A DNA stretch of 40,139 bases from Bacillota bacterium. GTDB taxonomy: Bacteria; Bacillota; Sulfobacillia; DUSP01; JBFMCS01. The DNA lies in assembly GCA_040754315.1 (NCBI GenBank), contig JBFMCS010000053.1, positions 1 to 40,139 of the forward strand. The letters are read 5' to 3'. The position numbers and the translations under genes were made by a program. A model generated the notes under the pieces. The model was given only the letters and a program-made list of their open reading frames with translations. It made no database searches and was not told the DNA's origin. Shown here piece after piece: positions 1 to 8,827 of the stretch (within the stretch, counting starts at the first letter, position 1; each line of letters starts with the position of its first letter).

Positions 1-193
1 ACAGTCTCTTGAGCGCTTTCGGGTTCAAACCGATCACGTTCTATGCTGCCTACGATACCTCCTGACCAATTATGCCCACACGTAGCGGCTTGCTTAGAAG
101 AACATACCTGATGTGCGGAAAATCGGTCACAACTGGCTGTTCCACTTGTTTGCTTCACCGCTACCAAGCAGTAAACAAAACGACCACGTTGAG
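1..193. other. Window edge with no recognised gene
   Basis: This stretch lies downstream of the prepilin remnant on the minus strand and is less GC-rich than the rest of the window. One minus-strand frame is open across most of it, but it carries no motif I recognise. It may be the decayed continuation of the pilin locus. Confidence 0.3.
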
Positions 194-650
194 TTACAGG
201 TGCTCTTGGCTGCTAGCCACTAAAGTGGCGACTTGACTAGGGGCCACGAGGTTGACCCCGTAGTCTTCTTTTGCCTGGTCACGCCTGCCTCGATTACGAT
301 ATACGGCTGTGCCTGTGTTACCGGAGCCTACCTCCATGGTAAATGATTGAGAGTCCGCAGCCATTACTATCTCATCTAATCCGCCGATAGTTCATGCACG
401 GGGCGGTTTACTAGCTTCTATGGCAGCTAGGTCCATACCTATGTAGCCTAGTTCTCCGCCAGACGCACAGTACACCTGCCCCACCAGCACACAGTTCCTA
501 GCCACCGTCAACGCCTCAGTGTCATAGGCCGCCCGTCTCGCCCCTACCCCCGGTAACTGTGATCGCTATGACGATCATCAGATCTATGAGGGTAAATCTA
601 TACCGAGCGGCGAAATATGTCTTTGCCAGAGTAGCACAGCCAGTTGCCAC
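194..650 (-). pseudogene. Decayed type IV prepilin-like gene
   Basis: One minus-strand frame reads [13 protein letters not shown] (codons 599-561), an almost exact copy of the class III prepilin signal and N-terminal helix (consensus GFTLIELMIVIAI). After that the reading shifts by one frame. From 565 downward the new frame reads a pilin-like segment containing [16 protein letters not shown], then meets an in-frame TGA at 394-392, then stays open to TAA at 196-194. Stitched together the product would be about 140-150 residues, a normal pilin size. Defects: Gly(-1) is Arg, Glu5 is Asp, the tail of the hydrophobic helix (usually followed by AAIAIP) is missing at the frameshift, and there is a premature stop. 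A GTG at 650 could be the old start. No pilus assembly genes are nearby. I infer a dead gene; clustered assembly errors at a contig end are the alternative. Confidence 0.6.
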
Positions 651-722
651 GCGGGTAGTCAGACTCAGGGAGCGACCCCGTTCCTAGTGTCTACCCAGTT
701 GGCCGTGAAGGGAGCGATATGG

Positions 723-992
723 ATGAAGTGCGCTCGTGTGCTGATCTCCGGAAGGGTTCAAGGGGTGTTCTTCAGGGCCAGCGCGCGAGAAGAGGCCCAG
801 AGGCTTTCCCTGTCGGGCTGGGTGAGGAACCTGCCGGATGGGAGGGTGGAAGCCCTCCTGGCCGGTCCCCAGGACAAGGTGAATGCCATGATAGCCTGGT
901 GCCACCAGGGACCCCCTTCGGCCAACGTCACCGGGGTAGAGGTGTCCTGGGAGGAGGCACCTCCAGGTCTCAAGGGGTTCCGGGTGCGCTAG
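723..992 (+). CDS. acyP: Acylphosphatase
   Basis: This 89-residue protein hydrolyses acyl phosphates such as acetyl phosphate or carbamoyl phosphate in the cytoplasm. The N-terminal signature GRVQGVFFR is present with the phosphate-binding Arg at residue 18, and the partner Asn is at residue 36 in GWVRNLPDG. Length fits the family (about 90 residues). An in-frame GTG at 687 would add 12 residues, but the ATG at 723 has an AAGGGAG ribosome-binding site eight bases upstream and matches the family start. It ends in TAG and is convergent with the flavoprotein gene at 1014, only 21 bases away. Confidence 0.92.
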   Translation: MKCARVLISGRVQGVFFRASAREEAQRLSLSGWVRNLPDGRVEALLAGPQDKVNAMIAWCHQGPPSANVTGVEVSWEEAPPGLKGFRVR

Positions 993-1013
993 GCGAGCCA
1001 GGGCAAGGGACAT

Positions 1014-1676
1014 TCACCTGGCGTAGGGCCTGTCCCTCATCCTCTCAAGGGTCCCGCGCCTGCGTGCCGCGGCGTTCCATCCCCGGTTTCCCATCCAAGT
1101 ATAGACGGCCGGGGACATCATGGGTCTCCTCATGAGAAGACCGGCCTCACGCGGCACTTCCCCCCCCTCAGCCATGGCCTGGGCGGTCATGTCCAGGGCC
1201 TTCCTCACCAGGCGGCCCATCCCACCCGTCTTCTCCAGGGGCCTTGGGCCAATGGCGGCGCCCATCCCCAGGGCGAGCCCGCCCAGCCACTCTAGACCGC
1301 ATGCCCCCGCGAACTGCCTGCATATGTCCAGGGCGGTGTCAGCGTGGAACGCTTCGGGGAAACCGCAATTGACGATGGCCAGCAAACCGCCCTTGGGAGA
1401 CAGATCTCTCCTGGCGTATACCTCCTCCATTGCCCTGGTAACCAGCGCCGGCTGGCTGTCAACGTAGAGGGGGAATGCCAGGACTACGAGATCAGCGCCA
1501 TAGACTGCCTCCGCAATGCCGCCCTCTCCAGGGCCACGGCGGGCCAGGTAGACCCGGGAGGTATCCATTCCTCTCTCGGCCAGCCGGTTCATGAGATAGG
1601 CCCCCAGGGACGCCGAGGTGCTGCGTTCCCCCTTCGGGCTTCCCACCAAGAGAAGGGCGTTCTTCACCTCGCTCAC
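1014..1676 (-). CDS. Flavodoxin-fold NAD(P)H-dependent oxidoreductase
   Basis: A 220-residue protein with the flavodoxin-like start ALLLVGSPKGERSTSASLG (residues about 7-25), a typical phosphate-binding loop for FMN. A second core strand-loop reads ADLVVLAFPLYVDSQPA, as in NADPH-dependent FMN reductases and iron-sulfur flavoproteins. It has no Cys cluster like that of its upstream neighbour. The basic C-terminal tail (NAAARRRGTLERMRDR) is unusual. Its ATG overlaps the stop of the upstream flavoprotein by four bases, so the two are translationally coupled and may act together. Substrate unknown; the decarboxylase genes upstream suggest a redox role in the same anaerobic metabolism, but that is inference. 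Confidence 0.75.
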   Translation of the reverse strand: MSEVKNALLLVGSPKGERSTSASLGAYLMNRLAERGMDTSRVYLARRGPGEGGIAEAVYGADLVVLAFPLYVDSQPALVTRAMEEVYARRDLSPKGGLLAIVNCGFPEAFHADTALDICRQFAGACGLEWLGGLALGMGAAIGPRPLEKTGGMGRLVRKALDMTAQAMAEGGEVPREAGLLMRRPMMSPAVYTWMGNRGWNAAARRRGTLERMRDRPYAR

Positions 1677-2248
1677 CCTTCCGCACCTGCCTCCTCCAGC
1701 ATATACCGGATGGCCAGGGCCACCGCGGCCTCGGGAGCGTCCCTGGTCACCACAACGCTGGAATGCCCTGCAGCCTGGAGGTTGATGGCGTTCCGGGATA
1801 CCAGGGCCCGGAAGATCCTGGCCTCTTCTTCACAGGGGGAATCCTGCACACCCATTGCGGCCAGCCCGAGGCACCGGTGGTAGCGAGGCGCGTGGTGAAT
1901 CTCGCTCCCTGCCTTGACGAAATAAGGGAGGATGTTACCGATGAGCCTGTCAACGCCCTTCTTGAGCACAGAGGAATAACCGCCGAAGGTCACCGGGGAG
2001 AGGAACACCAGGATGTCACACTGGGCAACCGCCCTGAGCGCCTCCAGGCCATCATCATGGATGACGCACACCCCCGGGGTCTTTACCCAGCAGCCAAAGC
2101 ACCCCCGGCAATCCGCCACGGACATACCGTCGAGATCCAGCACATCCACATCGTGACCCGGGGCCTTGAGGCTTTCCACCAGTACTGCGAGGACCCCGGT
2201 GAGGCATGCGTCTTCACCACGGGCACCGTTCAGCACCACTGCCTTCAT
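1673..2248 (-). CDS. NADPH-dependent FMN reductase / iron-sulfur-flavoprotein-like protein
   Basis: A 191-residue flavodoxin-fold protein. It begins MKAVVLNGARGEDACLTG, a flavin phosphate-binding loop, and carries the compact Cys motif CRGCFGCWVKTPGVC at about residues 48-62, as in iron-sulfur flavoproteins and related FMN reductases. The segment ILVFLSPVTFGGYSSVLK is the usual second flavin-contact loop. It starts 28 bases after mmdB with a GGGAGGG ribosome-binding site, so it could be read from the same transcript as the decarboxylase, and it overlaps the next flavoprotein by four bases. Whether the cysteines bind a cluster or act as a redox pair cannot be told from sequence. Confidence 0.75.
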   Translation of the reverse strand: MKAVVLNGARGEDACLTGVLAVLVESLKAPGHDVDVLDLDGMSVADCRGCFGCWVKTPGVCVIHDDGLEALRAVAQCDILVFLSPVTFGGYSSVLKKGVDRLIGNILPYFVKAGSEIHHAPRYHRCLGLAAMGVQDSPCEEEARIFRALVSRNAINLQAAGHSSVVVTRDAPEAAVALAIRYMLEEAGAEG

Positions 2249-2276
2249 GCGTACCCTCCCCCGCCTCTCCCTGCAT

Positions 2277-3389
2277 CTAGGACAGGACCGAAAGAAGCAC
2301 CCCCGCCGCCACAGCCGAGCCTATGACACCAGCCACATTGGGCCCCATGGCATGCATAAGGAGGAAGTTCGACGGGTTCTCCTCCTGCCCCACACACTGG
2401 GACACCCGGGCCGCCATGGGCACCGCGGACACCCCCGCTGACCCGATCAGGGGGTTCACCTTACCCCCTGAGAGGAGGCACATGAGCTTGCCCAGGAGGA
2501 CGCCGCCGGCTGTCCCCATTGAGAAGGCCGCCAGCCCCAAGCCGATGATATAAAGGGTCCTGGGAGACAGGAACACACTGGCCTTGGCAGTGGCACCCAC
2601 TGTGACCCCCAGGAAGATGGTGATAATGTTGATCAACTCGTTCTGGGAGGTCTTGGAGAGCCTGTCCACAACACCGCTCTCCCTCAGGAGGTTCCCCAGC
2701 ATCAGCATTCCGATGAGGGCCATTGCCTTGGGGATGAAGAGCCCGCAGATGACTATCACCATGACCGGGAACAAGATCTTCTCCAGCTGGCTGACGGGCC
2801 TCATCTGCTCCATCACCACCATGCGCTCCTTTTTAGTTGTCAGTGCCCTCATAATGGGAGGCTGGATGATGGGAACCAGGGCCATGTAGGAGTAGGCTGC
2901 CACCGCTACGGGACCCAGGAGCTCAGGGGCCAGCTGGGACGTGAGGAAGATGGCGGTGGGACCGTCTGCCCCCCCGATTATCCCGATGGATCCGGCCTCG
3001 GCTGGGGTGAAACCCAGCCACAGAGCCCCCAGGAAGGTAGTGAATATCCCCAGCTGGGCGGCGGCCCCGAGGAGAAATGTCTTGGGGTTTGCTATCAGGG
3101 GGCCGAAGTCCGTCATGGCCCCTATGCCCAGGAAGATGAGGGGGGGATAGATCCCCTTCTTCACACCCAGGTACAACAAGCCCAGCAGCCCTTCATCCTC
3201 CATAAGGCCTGTGAGGGGAAGGTTCGCCAGGAGCATGCCCGCCCCAATGGGCAGGAGCAGCAACGGCTCGTATCTTCTCTTGATGGCCAGGTACAGCAGG
3301 ATACCCGAGACTGCCAGCATGATTACCTGTTTGGCGTCTATGGCAAAGAAGCCCGAAGACGTTATGAAGTCCGCAAGATCCCGCAGCAC
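2277..3389 (-). CDS. mmdB: Na+-translocating decarboxylase beta subunit (MmdB/OadB/GcdB family)
   Basis: This 370-residue membrane protein is the carboxybiotin decarboxylase and sodium channel of the biotin-dependent decarboxylases. The hallmark [13 protein letters not shown] is at about residues 136-148; in OadB the Asp of this motif is a Na+ site. Many hydrophobic segments surround it, and the late conserved segment [16 protein letters not shown] is also present. Length and motifs are those of a full subunit. It starts with GTG two bases after the biotin-carrier gene. Order A-D-C-B with the three preceding genes is that of methylmalonyl-CoA decarboxylase operons, and the neighbouring mutase gene favours methylmalonyl-CoA over oxaloacetate or glutaconyl-CoA. 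Confidence 0.92.
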   Translation of the reverse strand: MLRDLADFITSSGFFAIDAKQVIMLAVSGILLYLAIKRRYEPLLLLPIGAGMLLANLPLTGLMEDEGLLGLLYLGVKKGIYPPLIFLGIGAMTDFGPLIANPKTFLLGAAAQLGIFTTFLGALWLGFTPAEAGSIGIIGGADGPTAIFLTSQLAPELLGPVAVAAYSYMALVPIIQPPIMRALTTKKERMVVMEQMRPVSQLEKILFPVMVIVICGLFIPKAMALIGMLMLGNLLRESGVVDRLSKTSQNELINIITIFLGVTVGATAKASVFLSPRTLYIIGLGLAAFSMGTAGGVLLGKLMCLLSGGKVNPLIGSAGVSAVPMAARVSQCVGQEENPSNFLLMHAMGPNVAGVIGSAVAAGVLLSVLS

Positions 3390-3390
3390 G

Positions 3391-3777
3391 CTATGCCTCC
3401 CGGGCTATGACAGCCATGATGTCCCCGGTATTCACGCTCTGTCCCTTGGCTACCCTTATGGCTGTCACCGTGCCGGTAACCGGGGCAGGGATTTCGTTCT
3501 CCATCTTCATTGCCTCCAGCACCACCACGGCCTTGCCCATCTCCACCCTGTCCCCTTCGTTCACCTTGATGTCCAAGATCACGCCGGGCATGGGCGATGC
3601 GAGTTCCACCGCCCCCACCGCGCTGGCCGGGGCTGGCTTGGGGCGCTCTGCCTTGGATTCGGACTTGGGGACCGGCCCAAAGCCCGGCTGTAAAGGGCTC
3701 ACATCAGAACCGTCTTGGATCTCCTCCACCTCTACCTCATACTCTTCGCCGTTCACTCGCACCCTGAACTTCCTCAT
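3391..3777 (-). CDS. mmdC: Biotin carboxyl carrier subunit of the Na+-pumping decarboxylase
   Basis: A 128-residue biotinyl protein that shuttles the carboxyl group from the carboxyltransferase to the membrane subunit. The N-terminal part ([19 protein letters not shown]) is the usual beta-strand lead, then comes a Pro/Ala-rich linker (about residues 35-55), then a biotinyl domain with the site EAMKMEN, whose second Lys-Met lysine is biotinylated. The open frame extends further upstream, but that extension overlaps the preceding gene and looks unlike protein. The ATG at 3777 has AAGGAAGGG upstream and follows the delta-subunit stop by two bases. Stop codon is TAG. Confidence 0.92.
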   Translation of the reverse strand: MRKFRVRVNGEEYEVEVEEIQDGSDVSPLQPGFGPVPKSESKAERPKPAPASAVGAVELASPMPGVILDIKVNEGDRVEMGKAVVVLEAMKMENEIPAPVTGTVTAIRVAKGQSVNTGDIMAVIAREA

Positions 3778-3779
3778 CC

Positions 3780-4145
3780 CTAACCCTTCCTTTCGACAGC
3801 TGACAGCCTGGCGTTCATTATGTCTAGGCGGCCCTGCGCCGCCCACTGCGGGCATGGCCGGGACACCCGGGTGATCCTGATGACCCGGGCCGGAGTCTCC
3901 ATGCACTGGGCTACAGCTGCGGCTATCGCCGCCACCAGGGCATCATCCCTTCTCTCCTCCCCGGGCATAACCTCAGCGGGCTGGGGTTTACCACCAGCCT
4001 GGTCTTGCTTGGGCTCCCTGGGCCGGCGGATCACTCTCCCCAGGAACACTATGGAGAGATACAGGATGATGAGGACGGCGAACACCACCGCCATACCCAG
4101 AAGACCCACCTTCAGTCCCTGGTAGGTACTACTGTTCAAGCCCAT
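3780..4145 (-). CDS. mmdD: Decarboxylase small membrane subunit (OadG/MmdD-like)
   Basis: A 121-residue protein with one N-terminal transmembrane helix (VGLLGMAVVFAVLIILYLSI, about residues 13-32), a basic and proline-rich linker, and a soluble tail containing DDALVAAIAAAVAQCM, the small helix common in OadG/MmdD family tails. It anchors or stabilises the decarboxylase complex at the membrane. It sits between the carboxyltransferase and biotin-carrier genes with 12- and 2-base gaps, the usual operon position. The sequence is poorly conserved in this family, so the assignment leans on topology and context. Confidence 0.85.
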   Translation of the reverse strand: MGLNSSTYQGLKVGLLGMAVVFAVLIILYLSIVFLGRVIRRPREPKQDQAGGKPQPAEVMPGEERRDDALVAAIAAAVAQCMETPARVIRITRVSRPCPQWAAQGRLDIMNARLSAVERKG

Positions 4146-4157
4146 CGCCCCCTTCGG

Positions 4158-5690
4158 TTACGCCGGGAAGTTGCCGTGCTTCTTGGGATGCCTGGCCTCG
4201 CGCTTGGATGCTATGGACTCCAGGGCCCGGAAGAGCTGGGGCCTGGTCTCGGCCGGATGAATGATGGTATCCACGAAACCCCGGGACGCAGCAACGTAGG
4301 GATTGGCGAACACCTCCCGGTACTCCTGGATCTTGGCCTGCCTCACGCCCTCTGGGTCCTTGGCCTCGGCCATCTCGTTCTTGTAGATGATGTTGGCGGC
4401 ACCCTCAGAGCCCATCACCGCGATCTCAGCAGTGGGCCACGCCAGGACCCTGTCGGCCCCTAGCGATCGGCTGCACATGGCTATGTACGCGCCCCCGTAG
4501 GCCTTCCTCACCACCAAGGTTATCTTGGGCACCGACGCCTCGGCATAGGCGTAGAGGAGCTTGGCGCCATGCCGGATTATGCCGCCGTGCTCTTGCTCGG
4601 TCCCGGGCAGGTATCCTGGGGTATCCACCAGGGTTACCAGGGGCACGTTGAAGGCATCACAGAACCGGGCGAACCTCGCCGCCTTGTCCGCGGAATCAAT
4701 ATCAAGGCAACCCGCGAGGATGCGAGGCTGGTTCGCTATGATGCCCACGGAATAGCCCCCGAGGTGCCCGAAGCCCACCACAATATTGGCGGCAAAGTGG
4801 CGGTGAACCTCGAAGAATTCCCCGTTATCCAGGAATCCTTCAATCACCCTCCTCATGTCATAGGGTTTGGTGGGATCTGGCGGGACCACTTGGGCCAGTT
4901 CAGGGTTCGTCCGGGCAGGGTCATCACCGTTTCCCAGGTAGGGCGGGTCCTCCAGGTTGTTGGAGGGAATGAACCCTAGCAGCCTGCGGGCCTCTGAGAT
5001 GCACTCCTCCTCGGTTACGGCCATGAAGTGCGCCACCCCCGAGGATGCGGCATGGGTATGGGCCCCGGCGAGTTCCTCCCAGTCCACAGTCTTGCCTTCC
5101 ACAGCCTCCAGTACCTGCCGGGCCCTGGTGAAGAGACGGCTTGTGCCAGCCACCATGAAAACGAAGTCAGTCATGGGAGGCAGGAAGGCTGCCCCTCCCG
5201 CCGCGGTGCCCAGGACCAGCGATAGCTGTGGGATCACCCCTGACGCCATGGCATGCCGCAGGAACAGGGAGCCGTAGCCCGTTAGGCAGTCCAGGTTTTC
5301 ACTGAGCCTTGCCCCTCCGGAATCCAGGAGCGCCACCAGGGGGGCCCCCGCCTTCATGGCAAGGTCCGCCACCTTGCATATCTTCTCCGCATGCATCTCT
5401 CCAAGGGCTCCGCCCATGACCGTCCGGTCCTGGGCATAGGCGTAGACCACCCGCCCGCCAACCTGGCCGTGGCCACAAATCACGCCGTCACCCGGTACAT
5501 TCATGCCGTTTGTGCGGCTGGTTGTGAACAGGTCTATCTCGCTGAAGGTCCCCGGGTCAAAAAGCAGGGCCAATCGCTGCCGGGCAGCCAGTACACCTAA
5601 AGGCAACCCTCCCTGGCCATGGGCCATGGCCACCTCCTCCCGGGCCAGCAAGTCGCGGATCTTCTTTTCTGTCTCCTTCAAGAGTCCCAC
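4158..5690 (-). CDS. mmdA: Methylmalonyl-CoA decarboxylase / acyl-CoA carboxylase carboxyltransferase subunit
   Basis: A 510-residue biotin-dependent carboxyltransferase that moves the carboxyl group of methylmalonyl-CoA to biotin. It has the two crotonase-like halves of the propionyl-CoA carboxylase beta/MmdA family. The first half contains ALLDSGGARLSENLD and LGTAAGGAAFLPPMTDF. The second contains VDTPGYLPGTEQEHGGIIRHGAKLLYAYAEA and KAYGGAYIAMCSRSLGAD, with the paired Gly-Gly/Gly-Ala oxyanion turns expected. Start is a GTG at 5690. It heads the A-D-C-B decarboxylase group and follows methylmalonyl-CoA mutase by 38 bases. No biotin carboxylase gene is nearby, which favours the decarboxylase role over an ATP-dependent carboxylase. 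Confidence 0.92.
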   Translation of the reverse strand: MGLLKETEKKIRDLLAREEVAMAHGQGGLPLGVLAARQRLALLFDPGTFSEIDLFTTSRTNGMNVPGDGVICGHGQVGGRVVYAYAQDRTVMGGALGEMHAEKICKVADLAMKAGAPLVALLDSGGARLSENLDCLTGYGSLFLRHAMASGVIPQLSLVLGTAAGGAAFLPPMTDFVFMVAGTSRLFTRARQVLEAVEGKTVDWEELAGAHTHAASSGVAHFMAVTEEECISEARRLLGFIPSNNLEDPPYLGNGDDPARTNPELAQVVPPDPTKPYDMRRVIEGFLDNGEFFEVHRHFAANIVVGFGHLGGYSVGIIANQPRILAGCLDIDSADKAARFARFCDAFNVPLVTLVDTPGYLPGTEQEHGGIIRHGAKLLYAYAEASVPKITLVVRKAYGGAYIAMCSRSLGADRVLAWPTAEIAVMGSEGAANIIYKNEMAEAKDPEGVRQAKIQEYREVFANPYVAASRGFVDTIIHPAETRPQLFRALESIASKREARHPKKHGNFPA

Positions 5691-5728
5691 CCCAATCCCG
5701 GTTGTGCCCTACTCCAGTGCGGCACCGG

Positions 5729-7387
5729 CTACCACGACCTGTCCGGCCGGTACTGGCCAAAGGCCCCTCGAAGAACACCGCATATCTCCCCCAGGGAGGC
5801 ATAGGCCTTTACCGCCTCCAGGAACAGGGGAAGGAGGTTCTCCCGAGAGGAAGCCGCCTTCTTTATGGCATCCAGGCACTCCTGGACACGGCCTTCGTTC
5901 CTTCTCGCCTTAAGAGCCGCGAGCCTCGCAGCCTGGAGCCTCGCAGCCTCTTCATCCACCTGAAGCAACATCTCGCAGGAATCCTCTTGGACGGTAAAGG
6001 CGTTAACCCCTACCACAACCCTTTCCCCGGATTCAACCTCTCTCTGGTAACAGTAGGCGCTGTCCTGGATTTCGCGCTGCATGTACCCGGCCTCGATGGC
6101 GGCCACTGCGCCACCCATATCCTCAATGCGATCCATGTAGGCCGCGGCCTCCGACTCCAGGCGGTCCGTGAGGGATTCTACGTAGTAGCTGCCACCCAGG
6201 GGATCGGCACAGCCGGCAACGCCTGACTCGTGGGCTATGATCTGCTGGGTCCTCAGGGCAATGGCCACGGATTCCTCGGTCGGAAGCGAGAGCGCCTCAT
6301 CCCGTGAGTTGGTATGCAGGGACTGGGTGCCCCCCAGCACCGCCGCCAGGGCCTGCAGGGTCACCCGGACCACGTTGTTGTTCACCTGCTGGGCAGTGAG
6401 GGTTGAGCCCGCTGTCTGGGTGTGGAATCTCATCATCCAGGACTTGGGGTCCTTTGCCCTAAATCGTTCTCTCATGATCCTGGCCCAGAGGCGCCTGGCC
6501 GCCCTGAACTTGGCCACTTCCTCCAGAAAGTCCAGGTGAGAGTTGAAGAAGAAAGAAAGCCTTGGGCCAAAACCGTCTACGTCAAGACCGCTGGCCAGGG
6601 CCGCCCTTACGTACTCCACCCCGTTGGCCAACGTGAAGGCGATTTCCTGTGCCGCCGTGGCTCCGGCCTCCCTGATGTGATACCCGCTGATGGATATCGT
6701 GTTCCACTCGGGAAGGTGCCGGGAACAGTACTGGAACGTGTCGGTGATGAGTCTCATGGACGGTTTCGGCGGGAAGATGTAGTTACCCCTGGCCACATAC
6801 TCCTTGAGTATGTCGTTCTGTATGGTTCCCTGCAGGCTGTTGACATCCACCCCCTGCTTTTGGGCCAGGGCCACGTACATGCACAGGAGGATCGCCGCAG
6901 GAGCGTTTATCGTCATGGAAGTGGACACCCGGTCCAGGGGTATCCCCTCAAAGAGCCTCTCCATGTCCGCCAGGGTATCTATGGCCACTCCCACTCTCCC
7001 TACTTCCCCCTCGGCCATGGGGTGGTTGGAATCGTACCCCATCTGGGTGGGGAGGTCGAAGGCCACGCTGAGACCGGTCTGGCCTTGCTCCAGAAGAAAA
7101 CGGAAGCGCCGGTTGGTCTCCTCGGGCGTGCCATACCCCGCGTATTGTCTCATGGTCCAGAAACGGCCCCTGTACATGCTGGGGTGCACGCCGCGGGTGA
7201 AGGGATAATCCCCAGGGAATCCCAGGTCAAGCAGGTAGTCCTTCCCGCTGAGGTCCAAGGGGGTGTACACTGCATTAACCGAGAGTCCCGACGGGGTTTT
7301 AAACTGCCCCTTTCTCTCCGGGTGCCGGGAGATCGTCTGGGCTCTCCTGGCCTCCCAGCGCTCAAAGGCCTCCCGAAGGCGATCCAT
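5729..7387 (-). CDS. mcmA1: Methylmalonyl-CoA mutase, large (catalytic) subunit
   Basis: A 552-residue catalytic TIM-barrel subunit that interconverts succinyl-CoA and (R)-methylmalonyl-CoA with adenosylcobalamin. The CoA/substrate region reads [16 protein letters not shown] and [14 protein letters not shown]. The residues that separate true methylmalonyl-CoA mutases from isobutyryl-type mutases are both of the methylmalonyl kind: Tyr in RQYAG and Arg in PSMRL. The radical-cage His is in [12 protein letters not shown]. The protein ends at about residue 550, so the cobalamin-binding domain (DxHxxG) must be a separate subunit, and none is in this window. Start ATG at 7387 with GGGAGGGG upstream. 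The preceding gene is gdh, the next mmdA. Confidence 0.95.
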   Translation of the reverse strand: MDRLREAFERWEARRAQTISRHPERKGQFKTPSGLSVNAVYTPLDLSGKDYLLDLGFPGDYPFTRGVHPSMYRGRFWTMRQYAGYGTPEETNRRFRFLLEQGQTGLSVAFDLPTQMGYDSNHPMAEGEVGRVGVAIDTLADMERLFEGIPLDRVSTSMTINAPAAILLCMYVALAQKQGVDVNSLQGTIQNDILKEYVARGNYIFPPKPSMRLITDTFQYCSRHLPEWNTISISGYHIREAGATAAQEIAFTLANGVEYVRAALASGLDVDGFGPRLSFFFNSHLDFLEEVAKFRAARRLWARIMRERFRAKDPKSWMMRFHTQTAGSTLTAQQVNNNVVRVTLQALAAVLGGTQSLHTNSRDEALSLPTEESVAIALRTQQIIAHESGVAGCADPLGGSYYVESLTDRLESEAAAYMDRIEDMGGAVAAIEAGYMQREIQDSAYCYQREVESGERVVVGVNAFTVQEDSCEMLLQVDEEAARLQAARLAALKARRNEGRVQECLDAIKKAASSRENLLPLFLEAVKAYASLGEICGVLRGAFGQYRPDRSW

Positions 7388-7434
7388 CCAATCACCCCTC
7401 CCTAGATGACACTCCCCTTAGATTCTATCCAGGT

Positions 7435-7452
7435 CTCTGAGTTCCTTCAGAG
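7435..7452. other. Inverted repeat in the mutase leader
   Basis: CTCTGA-N6-TCAGAG is a perfect six-base dyad about 50 bases upstream of the mutase start, next to a TAGAAT that could be a -10 element on the minus strand. It could be an operator or a small hairpin in the leader. Short enough to be chance. Confidence 0.25.
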
Positions 7453-7473
7453 CTTAGCCACAAACAGGGGGAA

Positions 7474-7503
7474 GGGCCCCCCCTCCCCACGGAGGGCGGG
7501 CCC
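7474..7503 (-). terminator. Strong GC hairpin after gdh
   Basis: A 13-base stem with one mismatch and a four-base loop (GGGCCCGCCCTCC / GGAGGGGGGGCCC on the minus strand) begins 17 bases past the gdh stop. The bases after it are only weakly T-rich (TTCCCCCTGTTTG). It may be a terminator, or an attenuating or mRNA-stabilising hairpin between gdh and the mutase gene. Confidence 0.5.
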
Positions 7504-7520
7504 ACCCCGGGTGCTATCAC

Positions 7521-8777
7521 TCAGCCGAGCCAGCCTCTGATCTTCATGGCCCCGGCCACCCTGTTCACAGCCACCAGGTAGGCGGCGTCTCTCATCTTCA
7601 CACTCTTCTTCTTTTGCATGTCGTAGACAGCCTCGAAGGAGGATACCATCATCTGCTCCAGGCGCTCGTTGACCTCTTTTTCCGTCCAGTAGAAGCTGTA
7701 GAGGTTCTGTACCCACTCGAAGTAGGAGACGGTTACGCCTCCGGCGTTAGCGAGGACATCAGGGATGACGAACACGCCGTTACGGGCCATTATAACATCG
7801 GCCTCGGGGGTGGTGGGGCCATTGGCAGCCTCCCCCACGATCCTGGCCTTGATATCCTTGGCATTGGCCGCTGTGATCTGGTTTTCCAGGGCCGCCGGGA
7901 TTAACACCTCACACTCCAGTACCAGCAGTTCCTCATTGGAGACATCCTGGGAACCTGGGAAACCCTTTACACTACCAGTCTCGTTCTTGTACTCCTGGAG
8001 CTTGGCCGGGTCCATCCCCGCCGGGTTATAGACGCCTCCCTTGGAGTCGTTGGCCCCTATGATCTTCGCTCCCATGTCTCCCATGAGCCTTGCTGCGATG
8101 CTCCCAGCGTTGCCGTAGCCCTGAACCACAGTACGTGCACCCTTCATGTCGATGCCCAGCTTCCGCCCGGCCTCGCGCACCGTTACAACGCAGCCACGGG
8201 CCGTGGCCTCATTCCGCCCTGCGGAACCGCCAATGATCAGGGGCTTGCCGGTGATGAGACCAAACTGGTTCTTCATCTTCATCTTTGAGAACTCGTCCAC
8301 CATCCAGGCCATCACCTGAGGATTGGTGTAGACATCCGGCGCGGGGACATCCATCTCCGGGCCTACTATGGCGGCAATGGCCCTAATGTACGAGCGGCTT
8401 AGCCGCTCCAGTTCCTTGACAGAGAGTTCCTTTGGATTACAGGCCACTCCACCCTTGCCACCGCCGTAGGGAAGGCCCAGGATGGCACACTTGAATGTCA
8501 TCCACATGGATAGCGCCCTCACCTCATCGGCGTTCACATCCGGGTGGAAGCGAATGCCGCCCTTACAGGGGCCCACCGCATCATTGTGCTGGGAACGATA
8601 TCCTTGGAAAACCTTCACACTGCCATCGTCCATCTCGACAGGCACCGCCACCTCAAGGAACCTGAGGGGTTGCTTCAGGAGATCGTATACTGCTGGCTCA
8701 AGACCGAGAGCCTTGACAGCCTCAGCCACCTGGCTCTTTACGATCTCATAGGGGTTGATGTTCTCGGACACAGACAA
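7521..8777 (-). CDS. gdhA: Glutamate dehydrogenase
   Basis: A 418-residue Glu/Leu/Phe/Val dehydrogenase that deaminates glutamate to 2-oxoglutarate and ammonia with NAD(P). The substrate-binding and catalytic Lys region [10 protein letters not shown] is at about residues 69-78, followed by [10 protein letters not shown]. The dinucleotide fold has [23 protein letters not shown] and [18 protein letters not shown] are the conserved late segments. Length fits the hexameric bacterial class. ATG at 8777 is preceded by AAGGGAGGG. It lies between the 2-oxoacid oxidoreductase genes and methylmalonyl-CoA mutase, which makes a catabolic role most likely. Confidence 0.96.
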   Translation of the reverse strand: MSVSENINPYEIVKSQVAEAVKALGLEPAVYDLLKQPLRFLEVAVPVEMDDGSVKVFQGYRSQHNDAVGPCKGGIRFHPDVNADEVRALSMWMTFKCAILGLPYGGGKGGVACNPKELSVKELERLSRSYIRAIAAIVGPEMDVPAPDVYTNPQVMAWMVDEFSKMKMKNQFGLITGKPLIIGGSAGRNEATARGCVVTVREAGRKLGIDMKGARTVVQGYGNAGSIAARLMGDMGAKIIGANDSKGGVYNPAGMDPAKLQEYKNETGSVKGFPGSQDVSNEELLVLECEVLIPAALENQITAANAKDIKARIVGEAANGPTTPEADVIMARNGVFVIPDVLANAGGVTVSYFEWVQNLYSFYWTEKEVNERLEQMMVSSFEAVYDMQKKKSVKMRDAAYLVAVNRVAGAMKIRGWLG

Positions 8778-8827
8778 ACCCTCCCTTGCTTTCCTTCTCT
8801 AGTTTAGGGAAAAAATCACTCCAGTCA

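Noticed and set aside
16-40. tRNA T-arm-like sequence (GGGTTCAAACC)
   Set aside because: Stem pairing fails for a normal five-base T-stem and no other tRNA arms were found around it.
392-394. TGA in the pilin remnant as selenocysteine
   Set aside because: Pilins are not selenoproteins, and the same gene also has a frameshift and a lost Gly(-1).
3778-3906. Upstream extension of the biotin-carrier frame
   Set aside because: It overlaps mmdD, lacks a family-like sequence, and the ATG at 3777 has a good ribosome-binding site.
6422-7405. Long plus-strand open frame opposite the mutase gene (and similar ones opposite kor, gdh and acd genes)
   Set aside because: These are antisense shadows common in GC-rich DNA; the opposite strand encodes well-recognised enzymes.
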